Of a stretch of DNA of 64,000 nt, positions 1 to 10,604 are shown one piece after another (position 1 is the stretch's first letter; each line of letters starts with the position of its first letter). The translations under genes were made by a program, and so were the position numbers. The stretch covers positions 2,604,001-2,668,000 of the forward strand of contig NZ_CP060039.1 of the NCBI RefSeq assembly GCF_014211915.1, given 5' to 3'. The notes beneath the pieces were generated by a model. It was not told the origin of the DNA, searched no databases, and was given only the letters and a program-made list of their open reading frames with translations. Source of the DNA: Burkholderia cenocepacia. Its GTDB lineage: Bacteria > Pseudomonadota > Gammaproteobacteria > Burkholderiales > Burkholderiaceae.

Positions 1-803
1 GCGACGAGCGGCGTGCCGGCCGCGTTGCCGGCTTGCGCGAAGCGCATCGCGAGCCCGTGCGGCGCGCTGCGTTCGAGCGGCGCCCACGCGCCGCCGAGCG
101 CGGACAGGCCGATGCCGTCCGGTTCCGCGAACGTCAGGTAGAGCGAATCGATGTCGTCGGAGCCGGAGATCGCGCGTGCGCCGATGAAGCGCTGCCGCGC
201 GGCGCACACGTCGACGAGCGCGATCTCCTCACGCCCCGGCTGCGCGCCCGCGACGCAGCGCACGACGAGCCGCTTGTTGCGCACGAACGCGACCTCGGCC
301 GGCACGGCGCCGGTCGCGGCGAGTCCTGCGGCGACGCCGGCGACGGTCGCCTCGCGATGTTCGGGAAACGCGTTGTTGGTGCCGGTGGACAGCGCGACGA
401 GCGGCGTCGCGCCGCAATGCGCGGCCACCGCGCGATGGGTGCCGTCGCCGCCGAGCACGACGATCAGCGCCACGTCCATCCGGTGCAGATAGGCCGCGCC
501 GGCCTGCGTGTCGGCGACGCTATCGGTGATCGGCAAGTCGACGAATTCGACCTGGGGCCAGCGCTCGTGCGGCGCGACCGCGCGATGCGTGTCGATCGCG
601 CGCAGCAGCAGCGTCGCGATACCCGTGCGGTCGCGCAGCGTCAGCACGCGCTCGACGCCCATCGCGCCAAGGCCGGCCAGCAGGCGCACGATCATGTTCG
701 CCTTCTCCGCGGTCGGGAACACGGATGCATGCGTCGTGAGGCGGCGGATGTCGCGCCCCGAAGCGGGGTTCGCGATCACGCCGACGGTAACGGGCGTCGT
801 CAC
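1..803 (-). CDS. acoX: Acetoin catabolism protein AcoX (N-terminal part, cut by window edge)
   Basis: The reading frame opens with GTG at 803, behind a GGAG about eight bases upstream, and stays open for 267 codons to the window edge, so the C-terminus is missing. It starts VTTPVTVGVIANPASGRDIR and contains LIVVLGGDGTHRAVA near residue 115 and ALSTGTNNAFP near residue 138. The GGDGT and TGTNN motifs are those of ATP-NAD kinase/diacylglycerol-kinase folds, as in AcoX. AcoX is encoded with the acetoin dehydrogenase genes acoABC in related bacteria, and its exact role is unsettled. The gene is read away from acoR and lies downstream of a sigma-54 promoter, as expected for an aco operon. The rest of that operon would lie outside the window. 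Confidence 0.85.
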   Translation of the reverse strand, partial: MTTPVTVGVIANPASGRDIRRLTTHASVFPTAEKANMIVRLLAGLGAMGVERVLTLRDRTGIATLLLRAIDTHRAVAPHERWPQVEFVDLPITDSVADTQAGAAYLHRMDVALIVVLGGDGTHRAVAAHCGATPLVALSTGTNNAFPEHREATVAGVAAGLAATGAVPAEVAFVRNKRLVVRCVAGAQPGREEIALVDVCAARQRFIGARAISGSDDIDSLYLTFAEPDGIGLSALGGAWAPLERSAPHGLAMRFAQAGNAAGTPLV

Positions 804-936
804 GGATTTGTCTCCATCCAGTGGGCGGGGCCGGCGCATTGGCGCACGCATCGGCCCTGCCTGTTTCGTCCGCTGCCATCGACGGGCGGCGGATCGTCGT
901 CGCCGACGCGATCGCACCGGCTTGCCCGTCATCTCT

Positions 937-951
937 GCAAGCGGCGTGCCA
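937..951 (-). promoter_or_regulatory. Sigma-54 (-24/-12) promoter of acoX
   Basis: Read on the minus strand the sequence is TGGCAC-GCCGC-TTGC, which fits the sigma-54 consensus TGGCAC-N5-TTGC completely. It points at acoX and would leave a leader of roughly 120 bases. The neighbouring divergent gene encodes a sigma-54 activator with the GAFTGA loop, so the pairing is consistent. Confidence 0.85.
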
Positions 952-1197
952 TCGTGCGTCCGATGGCCGCGAAACCCGCGTCAGCATTGGCGCGGCAGGC
1001 ACGCGCGGAGTCGGGATGCTTGGCCGTGACGACGCAGCGCGCATCGAATTCGCCGGAACGTCTCACGTCGTCGATACGGCGACGCGGTCGTCGCGGCACT
1101 CGCGCCTGCCCGGCGTTCCGCCCGCCAGCCCCGCGTTCACGCGGCGCCGCGCATGCAGCGCCGCGCCGGCCGGTCGCCGCACGCCACGCATGCGGCC

Positions 1198-1246
1198 GTC
1201 TCAACCGCGCGAGACACAGCGCGACACCGGTGAGACGACCGTCTCA
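1198..1246. promoter_or_regulatory. Two inverted repeats, probable AcoR upstream activating sites
   Basis: The acoX-acoR gap (804-1338) holds two related inverted repeats: GTCTC-N8-GAGAC at 1198-1215, and TGAGACG-AC-CGTCTCA at 1231-1246, a perfect 7-2-7 palindrome. They lie about 250-300 bases upstream of the sigma-54 promoter and about 100 bases before acoR, where an enhancer-binding activator could loop to the promoter and also control its own gene. Binding by AcoR is inferred. The rest of the gap is GC-rich with no reading frame I would support. Confidence 0.55.
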
Positions 1247-1338
1247 CGCGCGCCGCGTGCTGCGATGCAATGTGATCCGCGGGACCGGATGTGCTACAAG
1301 AACAGCGACATCCCCGCCGTACGGAACCGGAGCCGACC

Positions 1339-3258
1339 ATGCCCTATGCCGTCCCCCAGGCCCAGCACGCCGATCGTGTCCTCGGCGCGCTCGCCGGACG
1401 CCTGCCCGCGCCGGCGGACTCCGCGCGTCTCGTGTCGTCGTGGCAACGGTCGCTGGAGCGCTACCGTCTCGACCCCGCTTCGTCGATCGGCCCGCGCGTG
1501 CTGACCGCGGCCGAACTGCGCGAAGTGCGCGACAAGGAAGAAGCCTTCCTGCGCGCGTCGGGCCAGTGCCTGACGCGGCTGCACGACATGATCCGCGTCG
1601 CCGACTACTGCGTGATGCTGACCGACGCGCACGGCGTGACGATCGACTACCGGATCGACCGCGAACGCCGCAACGACTTCCGTCACGCGGGGCTGCACAT
1701 CGGCTCGTGCTGGTCGGAAAGCGAGGAAGGAACCTGCGGGGTCGCGAGCGTGCTGACCGATCTCGCGCCGATCACCGTGCACAAGACCGATCACTTTCGC
1801 GCGGCGTTCACGACGCTCACGTGCAGCGCGGCGCCGATCTTCTCGCCGGGCGGCGAACTGATCGGCGTGCTCGACGCGTCGGCCGTGCATTCGCCCGACG
1901 GCCGCGACAGCCAGCGCCTCGTCTACCAGCTCGTGCGGCAGAGCGCGGCGCTGATCGAGGACGGCTACTTCGTGCACAGCACCGCGCAGCACTGGATATT
2001 GTTCGGGCATCCGAACCGTCACTACGTCGAGGCGCAACCGGAGTGGCTAATCGCGTTCGACGAATGCGGCAACATCGTCGCCGCGAACCGGCACGCGCGC
2101 GATGCGCTGCCGGCGCTGCGCGAGCCGCGCCATATCGACGAAATCTTCGACGCGACCGAGATGCCGCTGCGCGATGCGGCGCGGCTCGATGCCATCGTCG
2201 CGCTGCGGGTGCGGGCGACCGGCGCCCCGCTCTACGCACGGCTGCGCGCGCCGCTACGACGCGTCGGCCGTGAACCGGCCGCGGCATCGCGCCGCCCGGG
2301 CACCACCGCGCCGCGTCACGTCGGCGCGCTGACGCCGTTCCTGCACAGCAGCGACGCGCGCATCGCGCAACAGGCCGAACTCGCGCTGCGCGTCGCGAGC
2401 AAGCGGCTGCCGATTCTCGTGCTCGGCGAAACCGGCGCGGGCAAGGAAGTGTTCGCCCGCGCGATCCACGACGCCGGCGCACGGCGCGCGCGGCCGTTCG
2501 TCGCCGTCAACTGCGGCGCGCTGCCGGAAGCGCTGATCGAGAGCGAACTGTTCGGTTATGCGGCCGGCGCGTTCACCGGCGCACGCAAGCACGGCGCGCG
2601 CGGCAAGATCGCGCTCACTGATGGCGGCACGCTGTTTCTCGATGAAATCGGCGACATGCCGCTCGCGCTGCAGACGCGCCTGTTGCGCGTCCTGGCCGAC
2701 GGCGAGGTCGTGCCGCTCGGCAGCGATACGCCCGTGCGCGTCGATCTCGACGTGATCTGCGCGACGCACCGCGATCTCGCGCGGATGGTGGCCGACGGCA
2801 CGTTCCGCGAAGATCTGTACTACCGGCTGAGCGGCGCGACGTTCGACCTGCCGCCGCTGCGCGAACGCGCGGACGTGCGCGACGTGATCGCCGCCGTGTT
2901 CGCCGAGGAAGCGCAGGCGACCGGCCACGTGCTCACGCTCGACGCGACGCTCGCCGAACAGCTCGCCGCGTATCCATGGCCGGGCAACGTGCGGCAACTG
3001 CGCAACGTGCTGCGCTATGCGTGCGCGGTGTGCGACGCCGCGCGCGTGACGCGGCGCGACCTGCCGACCGACCTCGCCGCGCAACTCGGCGGCGCCCCCG
3101 CGGGCGTGCTGCCCGACGACGAACGCGGCCGCATCGTCGCCGCGCTCACCACGCATCGCTGGCGGCCCGACGCGGCCGCCCGGGCGCTCGGCATGTCGCG
3201 CGCGACGCTGTACCGGCGCATCGCGAAGTACCGGATCGTCGCGCCGCACCGCGCGTGA
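1339..3258 (+). CDS. acoR: Sigma-54-dependent acetoin operon activator AcoR
   Basis: The product is a 639-residue enhancer-binding protein of the AcoR type. An N-terminal GAF-like sensor (about residues 60-200, around [17 protein letters not shown]) precedes an AAA+ domain with Walker A GETGAGKE, the sigma-54-contacting loop GAFTGA, and Walker [10 protein letters not shown] Fis-type helix-turn-helix closes the protein ([18 protein letters not shown]). The start at 1339 is chosen because GGAG lies eight bases upstream. An in-frame start at 1291 would add 16 residues without a ribosome site. It is divergent from acoX, which carries the matching sigma-54 promoter, so it probably activates acetoin catabolism. 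Confidence 0.9.
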   Translation: MPYAVPQAQHADRVLGALAGRLPAPADSARLVSSWQRSLERYRLDPASSIGPRVLTAAELREVRDKEEAFLRASGQCLTRLHDMIRVADYCVMLTDAHGVTIDYRIDRERRNDFRHAGLHIGSCWSESEEGTCGVASVLTDLAPITVHKTDHFRAAFTTLTCSAAPIFSPGGELIGVLDASAVHSPDGRDSQRLVYQLVRQSAALIEDGYFVHSTAQHWILFGHPNRHYVEAQPEWLIAFDECGNIVAANRHARDALPALREPRHIDEIFDATEMPLRDAARLDAIVALRVRATGAPLYARLRAPLRRVGREPAAASRRPGTTAPRHVGALTPFLHSSDARIAQQAELALRVASKRLPILVLGETGAGKEVFARAIHDAGARRARPFVAVNCGALPEALIESELFGYAAGAFTGARKHGARGKIALTDGGTLFLDEIGDMPLALQTRLLRVLADGEVVPLGSDTPVRVDLDVICATHRDLARMVADGTFREDLYYRLSGATFDLPPLRERADVRDVIAAVFAEEAQATGHVLTLDATLAEQLAAYPWPGNVRQLRNVLRYACAVCDAARVTRRDLPTDLAAQLGGAPAGVLPDDERGRIVAALTTHRWRPDAAARALGMSRATLYRRIAKYRIVAPHRA

Positions 3259-3277
3259 CGCACGGGCGCACGCCTGG

Positions 3278-3712
3278 TCATGCGGGCTGCCCGGCCGCTT
3301 CGTTCGGGTGGTCCGTCACGCCGGCCGCTTCGTCGCGCCGCGTGAACACCTCGTGCGCGGCGAACAGCGCGTTGAGCGCGGCGGGCATCCCCGCATACAC
3401 GGCCATCTGCATGAATACCTCGACGATCTCGTCGCGCGTGCAGCCGACGTTCAGCGCAGCCTCGATATGCACCTTCAGTTGCGGCTGCGCGTTGCCGAGC
3501 GCAGCCAGCGCGGCGATCGTCGCGATTTCGCGCGCCTTCAGGTCGAGCTGCGGCCGGCTGTAGATGTCGCCGAAGCTGAATTCGACCAAGAGCCGCCCAA
3601 AGTCCGGCGCGATCGGCGCGAGCGCCGCGATCACGCGTTCGCCCGCTTCGCCGTCGATTTCCTTGAGCTTGTTCAAGCCGCGCGTGTAGCGATCCTCAAC
3701 GAGTCGTTCCAT
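3278..3712 (-). CDS. Carboxymuconolactone decarboxylase-like protein
   Basis: The product is 144 residues, the usual length for small CMD/AhpD-fold proteins. The core AAVNVGCTRDE-like stretch (ALNVGCTRDEIVEVFMQMAVYAG) and ALGNAQPQLKVHIEA match the CMD family. It has one cysteine at the core rather than the CXXC pair of AhpD-type peroxidases, so peroxidase activity is not supported. The start at 3712 (MERLVEDRY) is preceded by AGGA, and upstream codons in the same frame lie inside the MerR gene. It overlaps the end of that gene by 17 bases, so the two are probably cotranscribed and this is the regulator's target. The substrate is unknown. Confidence 0.8.
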   Translation of the reverse strand: MERLVEDRYTRGLNKLKEIDGEAGERVIAALAPIAPDFGRLLVEFSFGDIYSRPQLDLKAREIATIAALAALGNAQPQLKVHIEAALNVGCTRDEIVEVFMQMAVYAGMPAALNALFAAHEVFTRRDEAAGVTDHPNEAAGQPA

Positions 3713-4157
3713 CGTGTCCGTCCTGTTCCGATAAAGAGTGAGAGGGTTTCGCCCGTCGTTCCGTTTCCCGTTCCCGCGCCTCGTAGTACGCGATCTTGTC
3801 GCCGATCGCGTCGAGGCTCGCCTGCAGCTCCGCGATATGCGCACGCACCGCGTCGCGATGCGCGACCAGCAAGTCGCGCCGCGCGCCGAACGTCGACTCG
3901 CCCTGCTCGCGCAGCACCGCGAACGCCTGCATCTGCGCGATCGGCATGCCGGTCGCCTTCAGACGCATCACGAAGGCCAGCCAGTCAAGGTCGGCCGGCG
4001 CATAGAGCCGGTGCCCGGCCGCCGTGCGAGAGATCGCGCGCAGCAGCCCGGCCTGCTCGTAATACCGCAGCGTGTGCGTCGACACGCCCGTCAGTTCGGC
4101 GACTTGCCCGATCGTCAGCGGACCGGCGGCGGAGGGTTGGGATACGGTTTTCGACAT
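3696..4157 (-). CDS. MerR family transcriptional regulator
   Basis: The product is 153 residues: an N-terminal winged helix (LTIGQVAELTGVSTHTLRYY, residues 14-33), the family's EQAGLL turn, then a dimerisation helix with no conserved cysteines. That argues against metal sensing and fits the NmlR/AdhR-like branch. The gene is followed by an overlapping CMD-like gene and preceded by an operator-promoter with a 19-base spacer, so it likely controls its own operon by DNA distortion. The start codon lies only about four bases after the inferred transcription start, so the mRNA would be nearly leaderless. Confidence 0.88.
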   Translation of the reverse strand: MSKTVSQPSAAGPLTIGQVAELTGVSTHTLRYYEQAGLLRAISRTAAGHRLYAPADLDWLAFVMRLKATGMPIAQMQAFAVLREQGESTFGARRDLLVAHRDAVRAHIAELQASLDAIGDKIAYYEARERETERRAKPSHSLSEQDGHDGTTR

Positions 4158-4167
4158 GGCAGGAACA

Positions 4168-4198
4168 AGGTTAGGAGTTAGAGTTCACTCTAAGTCAA
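4168..4198 (-). promoter_or_regulatory. MerR-type promoter and operator with 19-bp spacer
   Basis: On the minus strand the -35 is TTGACT (4193-4198) and the -10 is TAACCT (4168-4173), separated by exactly 19 bases. A perfect 7-2-7 palindrome, TTAGAGT-GA-ACTCTAA (4178-4193), lies between them and touches the -35. An over-long spacer carrying a dyad is the hallmark of promoters activated by MerR proteins, and the MerR gene begins just downstream. Confidence 0.85.
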
Positions 4199-4453
4199 GC
4201 CCCGCCTGACGGCCAGTGCGGCGTTTTTCCGCGCGCCCCTCGCAATACGCCGGCGACACCGTAAAGAATCGTCAAAATCGACGCCCGGCACCGGGTTCGG
4301 CCTTTACAGCACCGCAAGCCTTCAGCAAGATTCGGTCAGCCTGTCTCAAAAAGGGCACGCATTTGTCCTATGCTTAACGCGACGCCCGGCCAACTCGCAC
4401 GTCGCCGTCCGTTGCAACAACCATTCATCCGTCAGAACCAGGGAGCCTTTGCC

Positions 4454-5065
4454 ATGCTGAAAAAGCTGCTGATGCTGTTCGTCGCGCTATCGCTGTCGCT
4501 TGCCGCAGGCCTTGCCGCGGCCGTCGAAGTCAACACGGCCGACCAGGCCGCGCTCGAATCCGTGAAGGGGCTCGGGCCCGTGAAGTCGAAGGCGATCATC
4601 GACGAACGCACCAAGAACGGCCCGTTCAAGGACGCCGACGATCTCGCGAACCGCGTGAAGGGCCTCGGTACCAAGTCGGTCGGGCATCTCGAGGAAAACG
4701 GCCTGACGATCGGCGGCGCGTCGACGCCGCCGAAGGGTGTGAAGCTGTCGAAACCGGCCGCGACGACGTCCGCGACCACGTCGACCACGACGTCGGCAGG
4801 CACCGCCGCGACGTCCACGACCGCGACGGCCGGCACGACGACCGCGGCGCCCGCGCCGGCGGCTAGCGCACCGGACGCGGCCGCCAAGCCGGCCAAGACC
4901 AAGCGCGCATCGAAGAAGGAAAAGGCGGCAGCGGCGGCAGCGGCATCCGCCGACGCGGGTGCGAGCGCACCGGCGGCCGCGTCGTCCACGAAGGCGACGA
5001 AGGGTTCGAAGAAGAAGAGCAAGAAGGACAAGGCAGCCTCCGCCGCCGCGGCGTCGGGCGCCTGA
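4454..5065 (+). CDS. Exported ComEA-like helix-hairpin-helix protein
   Basis: The product is 203 residues. A signal peptide (MLKKLLMLFVALSLSLAAG, ending near AAA/VE) precedes a ComEA-type helix-hairpin-helix unit: VNTADQAALESVKGLGPVKS, then FKDADDLANRVKGLGTKS. The second half is a low-complexity tail rich in Ala, Thr and Lys, likely unstructured and positively charged. ComEA-like proteins bind DNA in the periplasm, and DNA binding here is inferred from the fold. The start at 4454 has GGGAG upstream. A start at 4370 would place 28 residues before the signal peptide and is rejected. Confidence 0.85.
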   Translation: MLKKLLMLFVALSLSLAAGLAAAVEVNTADQAALESVKGLGPVKSKAIIDERTKNGPFKDADDLANRVKGLGTKSVGHLEENGLTIGGASTPPKGVKLSKPAATTSATTSTTTSAGTAATSTTATAGTTTAAPAPAASAPDAAAKPAKTKRASKKEKAAAAAAASADAGASAPAAASSTKATKGSKKKSKKDKAASAAAASGA

Positions 5066-5110
5066 TGTGCGCCGCGCGCGCGACGGCGTGCGCGCGGCAT
5101 TCGTTCAACG

Positions 5111-5136
5111 GGCGCCGTCGTCACGGCGCCCTTTTC
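5111..5136 (+). terminator. Rho-independent terminator
   Basis: The stem GGGCGCCGT pairs with ACGGCGCCC around a four-base loop and is followed by TTTT. It sits after the helix-hairpin-helix gene and before yidB, so the two are probably separate units. Confidence 0.8.
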
Positions 5137-5153
5137 AGTGAAGGTGAAGAACC

Positions 5154-5585
5154 ATGGGTCTCCTCGACATCGTTGGCGGTCTGATCGGCGGCCAGGCCGG
5201 CGGCAACTCGCAAAGCGCGCTGATCACGACCGCGCTCGAATTCATCAACAACCAGCCGGGCGGCCTGAACGGGCTGATCGAGAAGTTCAAGGCCGGCGGC
5301 GCCGGCGAGATCATCGGTTCGTGGGTCGGCACCGGCGAAAACCAGCCGATCTCGCCGGACACGCTGCAGAACGTGCTCGGCTCGGACGTCGTCGGCTCGC
5401 TCGCGAGCAAGGTCGGCATCGATCCGTCGCAGGCGTCGTCGATCCTCGCGCAGGTGCTGCCGCACGTCGTCAACGGCGCGACGCCGAACGGCGAAGTGCC
5501 GGCCAGCGGCCAGGTGGACACGTCGAACGTGCTCGGCACGCTCACGCAGCTCGCCGGCATGTTCGGCGACAACAAGCAGGCGTAA
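5154..5585 (+). CDS. yidB: YidB family protein (DUF937)
   Basis: The product is 143 residues and starts MGLLDIVGGLIGG, as YidB proteins do. The body is a run of short amphipathic helices with the motifs GGLNGLIEKFKAGG, QPISPDTLQNVLG, VGIDPSQASSILAQVLP and the TPNGEV turn, all typical of the family. It has no signal peptide and no catalytic motif. The function of YidB is not known. A good ribosome site (AGTGAAGG) precedes the ATG, and a terminator follows. Confidence 0.85.
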   Translation: MGLLDIVGGLIGGQAGGNSQSALITTALEFINNQPGGLNGLIEKFKAGGAGEIIGSWVGTGENQPISPDTLQNVLGSDVVGSLASKVGIDPSQASSILAQVLPHVVNGATPNGEVPASGQVDTSNVLGTLTQLAGMFGDNKQA

Positions 5586-5637
5586 GCCCGCCGCGCAGCG
5601 GCCGGCATCCGGCATAGCGGTTTCGGCCGCTCCATAT

Positions 5638-5669
5638 GCAAACACCCCGCCGAGGCGGGGTGTTTGCTT
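5638..5669 (+). terminator. Strong terminator between yidB and clpB
   Basis: The perfect stem GCAAACACCCCGCC pairs with GGCGGGGTGTTTGC around a GAG loop and is followed by TTTT on the plus strand. It lies between convergent genes and may also slow transcripts leaving clpB, although the minus side lacks a T run. Confidence 0.85.
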
Positions 5670-5711
5670 TTGCGCCCGGTGCGAACCGGGCACGCTGCCG
5701 ATGGCAGGCGA

Positions 5712-8309
<2,598 letters not shown>

Positions 8310-8342
8310 TTAGTCGAGACCTCCAATTTTCGATTAACACCA

Positions 8343-8370
8343 AGATGAGGATGGTTATGCGGCTTTCAAG
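8343..8370 (-). promoter_or_regulatory. Sigma-32 heat-shock promoter of clpB
   Basis: Read on the minus strand: CTTGAAA, a 13-base spacer, then CCTCATCT. The sigma-32 consensus is CTTGAAA-N13-15-CCCCATNT, so only one -10 position differs. It lies immediately upstream of clpB. Confidence 0.85.
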
Positions 8371-8449
8371 CGAAATTCGGGTTGATTCAGCGCAAAAATT
8401 GCCGGATCGCCTGAAAGCGGTCCGGAGGGCGCGACGGGATGGGCGCGTG

Positions 8450-8965
8450 TCAGTGGGTCTTGGACGCCGGCTCGGCTGCCGGCGCTTCGTCCTGCACCGG
8501 CGCGGCACGCACGAGCACGGCCGGGCGGATGCCGAGCAGCGACGCAAGCAGCGATGCAGGCTCGGCCAGTTCGCCGAGCGTATGACGATCGAGCTCCGCG
8601 AAGAAGGCATCGCGCGCGGCCGCCAGCACGCCCTTCAACCGGCACTGCGGCTCGATTACGCAGCCGCGCGACTCGCCGCCGTCGGCCGAAAAGCAGCCGA
8701 CCAGCGCGAAGTCGTTTTCGGTGGCCCGCACGACCTCGCCGACCGTCAATTGCAGCGAATCGGCGAACAGCCGCAGCCCGCCGTTGCGGCCGCGCACGGT
8801 GTCGACCCAGCCCAGCTCGCCGAGTTGCTGGACGACTTTCATCAGATGGTTCTTCGAGATGCCGTAGGCGTCCGAAATCTCCTGGATCGTCGCGAGCCCT
8901 TCGCCGCGCACCGCCAGGTACAGCATCACGCGCAGCGAATAGTCGGTGTAGTCGGTGAGTCTCAT
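8450..8965 (-). CDS. nsrR: Rrf2-family regulator, NsrR-like nitric oxide sensor
   Basis: The product is 171 residues: an Rrf2 winged helix (MRLTDYTDYSLRVMLYLAV, then ISKNHLMKVVQQLGELGWV) and, near residues 90-110, three cysteines in the layout C-X10-C-X5-C with the signature GCVIEPQCRLKGVL. The spacing and the CVIxPxCRL motif match NsrR, which holds an Fe-S cluster destroyed by NO, rather than IscR. It is divergent from a group III truncated haemoglobin, a plausible target. The first inter-cysteine loop is longer than in E. coli NsrR, and the tail carries an Ala/Pro-rich extension. Confidence 0.8.
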   Translation of the reverse strand: MRLTDYTDYSLRVMLYLAVRGEGLATIQEISDAYGISKNHLMKVVQQLGELGWVDTVRGRNGGLRLFADSLQLTVGEVVRATENDFALVGCFSADGGESRGCVIEPQCRLKGVLAAARDAFFAELDRHTLGELAEPASLLASLLGIRPAVLVRAAPVQDEAPAAEPASKTH

Positions 8966-9067
8966 GAGCGAATACGGAAAATATCGATCGTATCCCGATT
9001 ATGTGAACCGGGCCGATCGATGGCGCCGTTGCGCGGCCCCGGGTTGCCGGGATCGCGGGCGCGCAAT

Positions 9068-9082
9068 AAGATGCGTGACATC
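9068..9082. promoter_or_regulatory. Possible NsrR half-site in the nsrR-globin gap
   Basis: AAGATGCGTGACATC begins like the NsrR half-site AAGATGC and contains the dyad GATG-N5-CATC. It lies about 125 bases upstream of the globin start. The match is partial and I give it little weight. The rest of the gap (8966-9207) shows no other clear site. Confidence 0.25.
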
Positions 9083-9207
9083 CACACGTTTTCCAGGGGT
9101 TATTGGACGCTATTTTGCGTCAAAATCCGGCCGGCGTCCTGCTCGTCGCCCGCGCCGCCGTCCCGTCGCTGTCCCGCCGCCGCTCCGATCTACCGGCCCT
9201 TTTTGTC

Positions 9208-9768
9208 ATGACTGCCCTGCCCGCCTCGACCCAACCCGCATCGGCCCGCCCCCGCGACGCCGAGCCGACCGAAGACAACATCCGCGATCTCGTCTACGCG
9301 TTCTACGACCGCGTGCGCGCCGATCCGCTGCTCGGGCCGGTGTTCGACGCGAAGCTCGCCGGCCGCTGGGACGATCATCTGCCGAAGATGGTGACGTTCT
9401 GGTCGAGCCTCGTGCTCGGCACCAAGGGCTATCGCGGCAACGTGCAACAGGCGCACCAGCCGCTCGACGGGGTCGAGCCGGCCCATTTCAGCCGCTGGCT
9501 GTCGCTGTTCCTGAAAACGGTCGAAGCGCGCTACGCGCCGCCCGCGGCGATCCGCTTCATGGAGCCCGCGCTGCGGATCGCGCAGAGCCTGCAGTTGAGC
9601 CGGTTCGGCTGGGACTACCGGATTCCGCCCGAGCAGCAGGCGCTGCTCGACGCGATCGCGCCGCGCCGCCGCGACGCGGGCGACGATCCGCACGCGTTGC
9701 CGTCACGCGCCCGCGGCGAGCCGTTTCCGACGAAGATCATCGGGCGCGGCGTCGACCCGGACGCGTAA
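9208..9768 (+). CDS. Group III truncated haemoglobin
   Basis: The product is 186 residues. The globin core runs from about residue 20 to 145 with the group III pattern YAFYDRVRADPLLGPVF, WDDHLPKMVTFWSSLVLG, YRGNVQQAHQPL and FSRWLSLFLKTVEA; the AHQPL histidine is the expected haem ligand. Such proteins bind O2 and NO. The divergent NsrR-like gene suggests a role in NO or microaerobic stress. About 40 residues after the core are unusual in length and polar (RRRDAGDD, GEPFPTKIIGRG). The start is uncertain: ATG 9208 has no strong ribosome site, and a TTG at 9103 would add 35 residues that do not look like globin. Confidence 0.85.
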   Translation: MTALPASTQPASARPRDAEPTEDNIRDLVYAFYDRVRADPLLGPVFDAKLAGRWDDHLPKMVTFWSSLVLGTKGYRGNVQQAHQPLDGVEPAHFSRWLSLFLKTVEARYAPPAAIRFMEPALRIAQSLQLSRFGWDYRIPPEQQALLDAIAPRRRDAGDDPHALPSRARGEPFPTKIIGRGVDPDA

Positions 9769-9840
9769 CGCCCGTCGTGCGCGACACCGGCGCGCATGCG
9801 ACACATCGCCGCACCGCCCGCGCGCCGCGCTCAGCTCAGC

Positions 9841-10317
9841 TCAGCGCAGCGTGTTGCCCGACTCGACGCCCCAGCGCGCGAGCGCGGCGTCGTCCGTACT
9901 GCGCGCATCGACCCACCGCTCGCCGTCCGGCGTCGTTTCCTTCTTCCAGAACGGCGCTTCGGTCTTTAGATAGTCCATCACGAATTCGCACGACGCGAAC
10001 GCATCGCCGCGGTGCGACGCGACCGTCGCGACCATCACGATCTGGTCGAGCGGCAGCAGCCTGCCGACGCGATGCACGATCGCGACGTCGATGCCCGGCC
10101 AGCGCCGGCCGGCCTCGGCCGCGATCCGCTCGAGCGCCTTCTCGGTCATGCCGGGATAGTGCTCGAGCTCCATCGCGGCGACCGCATCGCCTTCGTTCAG
10201 GTCGCGCACCGTGCCGACGAAGCACGCGAGCGCGCCGATCTTCGGGTTGCGCGCACGCAATGCCGTCACTTCGGCATTCAGGTCGAAATCGTCGGTCTGG
10301 ACTCGTATCGTCGCCAT
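9841..10317 (-). CDS. moaE: Molybdopterin synthase catalytic subunit MoaE
   Basis: The product is 158 residues, normal for MoaE. Recognisable blocks are GALACFVGTVRDLNEG, MELEHYPGMTEKALE, RVGRLLPLDQIVMVATVASHRGDAF and the lysine-rich YLKTEAPFWKKET that forms the active site with MoaD. It converts cyclic pyranopterin monophosphate to molybdopterin using MoaD thiocarboxylate. The start at 10317 has GAGG eight bases upstream. It lies 10 bases after moaD, so the two are cotranscribed. The stop codon opens three tandem TGAGC copies. Confidence 0.95.
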   Translation of the reverse strand: MATIRVQTDDFDLNAEVTALRARNPKIGALACFVGTVRDLNEGDAVAAMELEHYPGMTEKALERIAAEAGRRWPGIDVAIVHRVGRLLPLDQIVMVATVASHRGDAFASCEFVMDYLKTEAPFWKKETTPDGERWVDARSTDDAALARWGVESGNTLR

Positions 10318-10327
10318 GACAGCCGCC

Positions 10328-10585
10328 TCAACCACCCGTCACCGGCGGAAAGAACGCGACCTCGCAGCCTTCGGTGAGCCGCGTGTCGGGATCGGTCATC
10401 TCGTGGTTGCACGCCATGCGCAACGCGCGCCCTTCGGCGAGCGTATCGGCCCACGCGCCACCGCGCACGCGCAGCCATGCGCGCACGTCGCCGACGGTCG
10501 TCACGCTGTCCGGCACGTTGGCTTCTTCATCGGCCACGCCCAGCGCCTCGCGCACACTTGCAAAAAATTTCAGTTGAATCTTCAT
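10328..10585 (-). CDS. moaD: Molybdopterin synthase sulfur carrier subunit MoaD
   Basis: The product is 85 residues with the ubiquitin-like fold of MoaD (MKIQLKFFASVREALGV at the start, VAFFPPVTGG at the end). The terminal Gly-Gly is the residue pair that is adenylated and thiocarboxylated. It lies between moeA (19 bases upstream) and moaE (10 bases downstream), giving an operon moeA-moaD-moaE. Confidence 0.95.
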   Translation of the reverse strand: MKIQLKFFASVREALGVADEEANVPDSVTTVGDVRAWLRVRGGAWADTLAEGRALRMACNHEMTDPDTRLTEGCEVAFFPPVTGG

Positions 10586-10604
10586 GGTTCGGGAAGCCGT
10601 CGCG

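Noticed and set aside
33..2273. A 746-codon open frame across the start of acoR and the acoX antisense strand
   Set aside because: Its composition is Arg/Ala-rich shadow translation, and it covers acoX (opposite strand) and acoR (another frame), both with clear family motifs.
9103..9207. TTG start extending the truncated haemoglobin by 35 residues
   Set aside because: The extension has no globin character, and ATG 9208 gives a normal N-terminus, though the choice is not certain.
9829..9845. Three tandem TGAGC units at the moaE stop codon
   Set aside because: Too short to be a meaningful repeat; at most it gives redundant stop codons in one frame.
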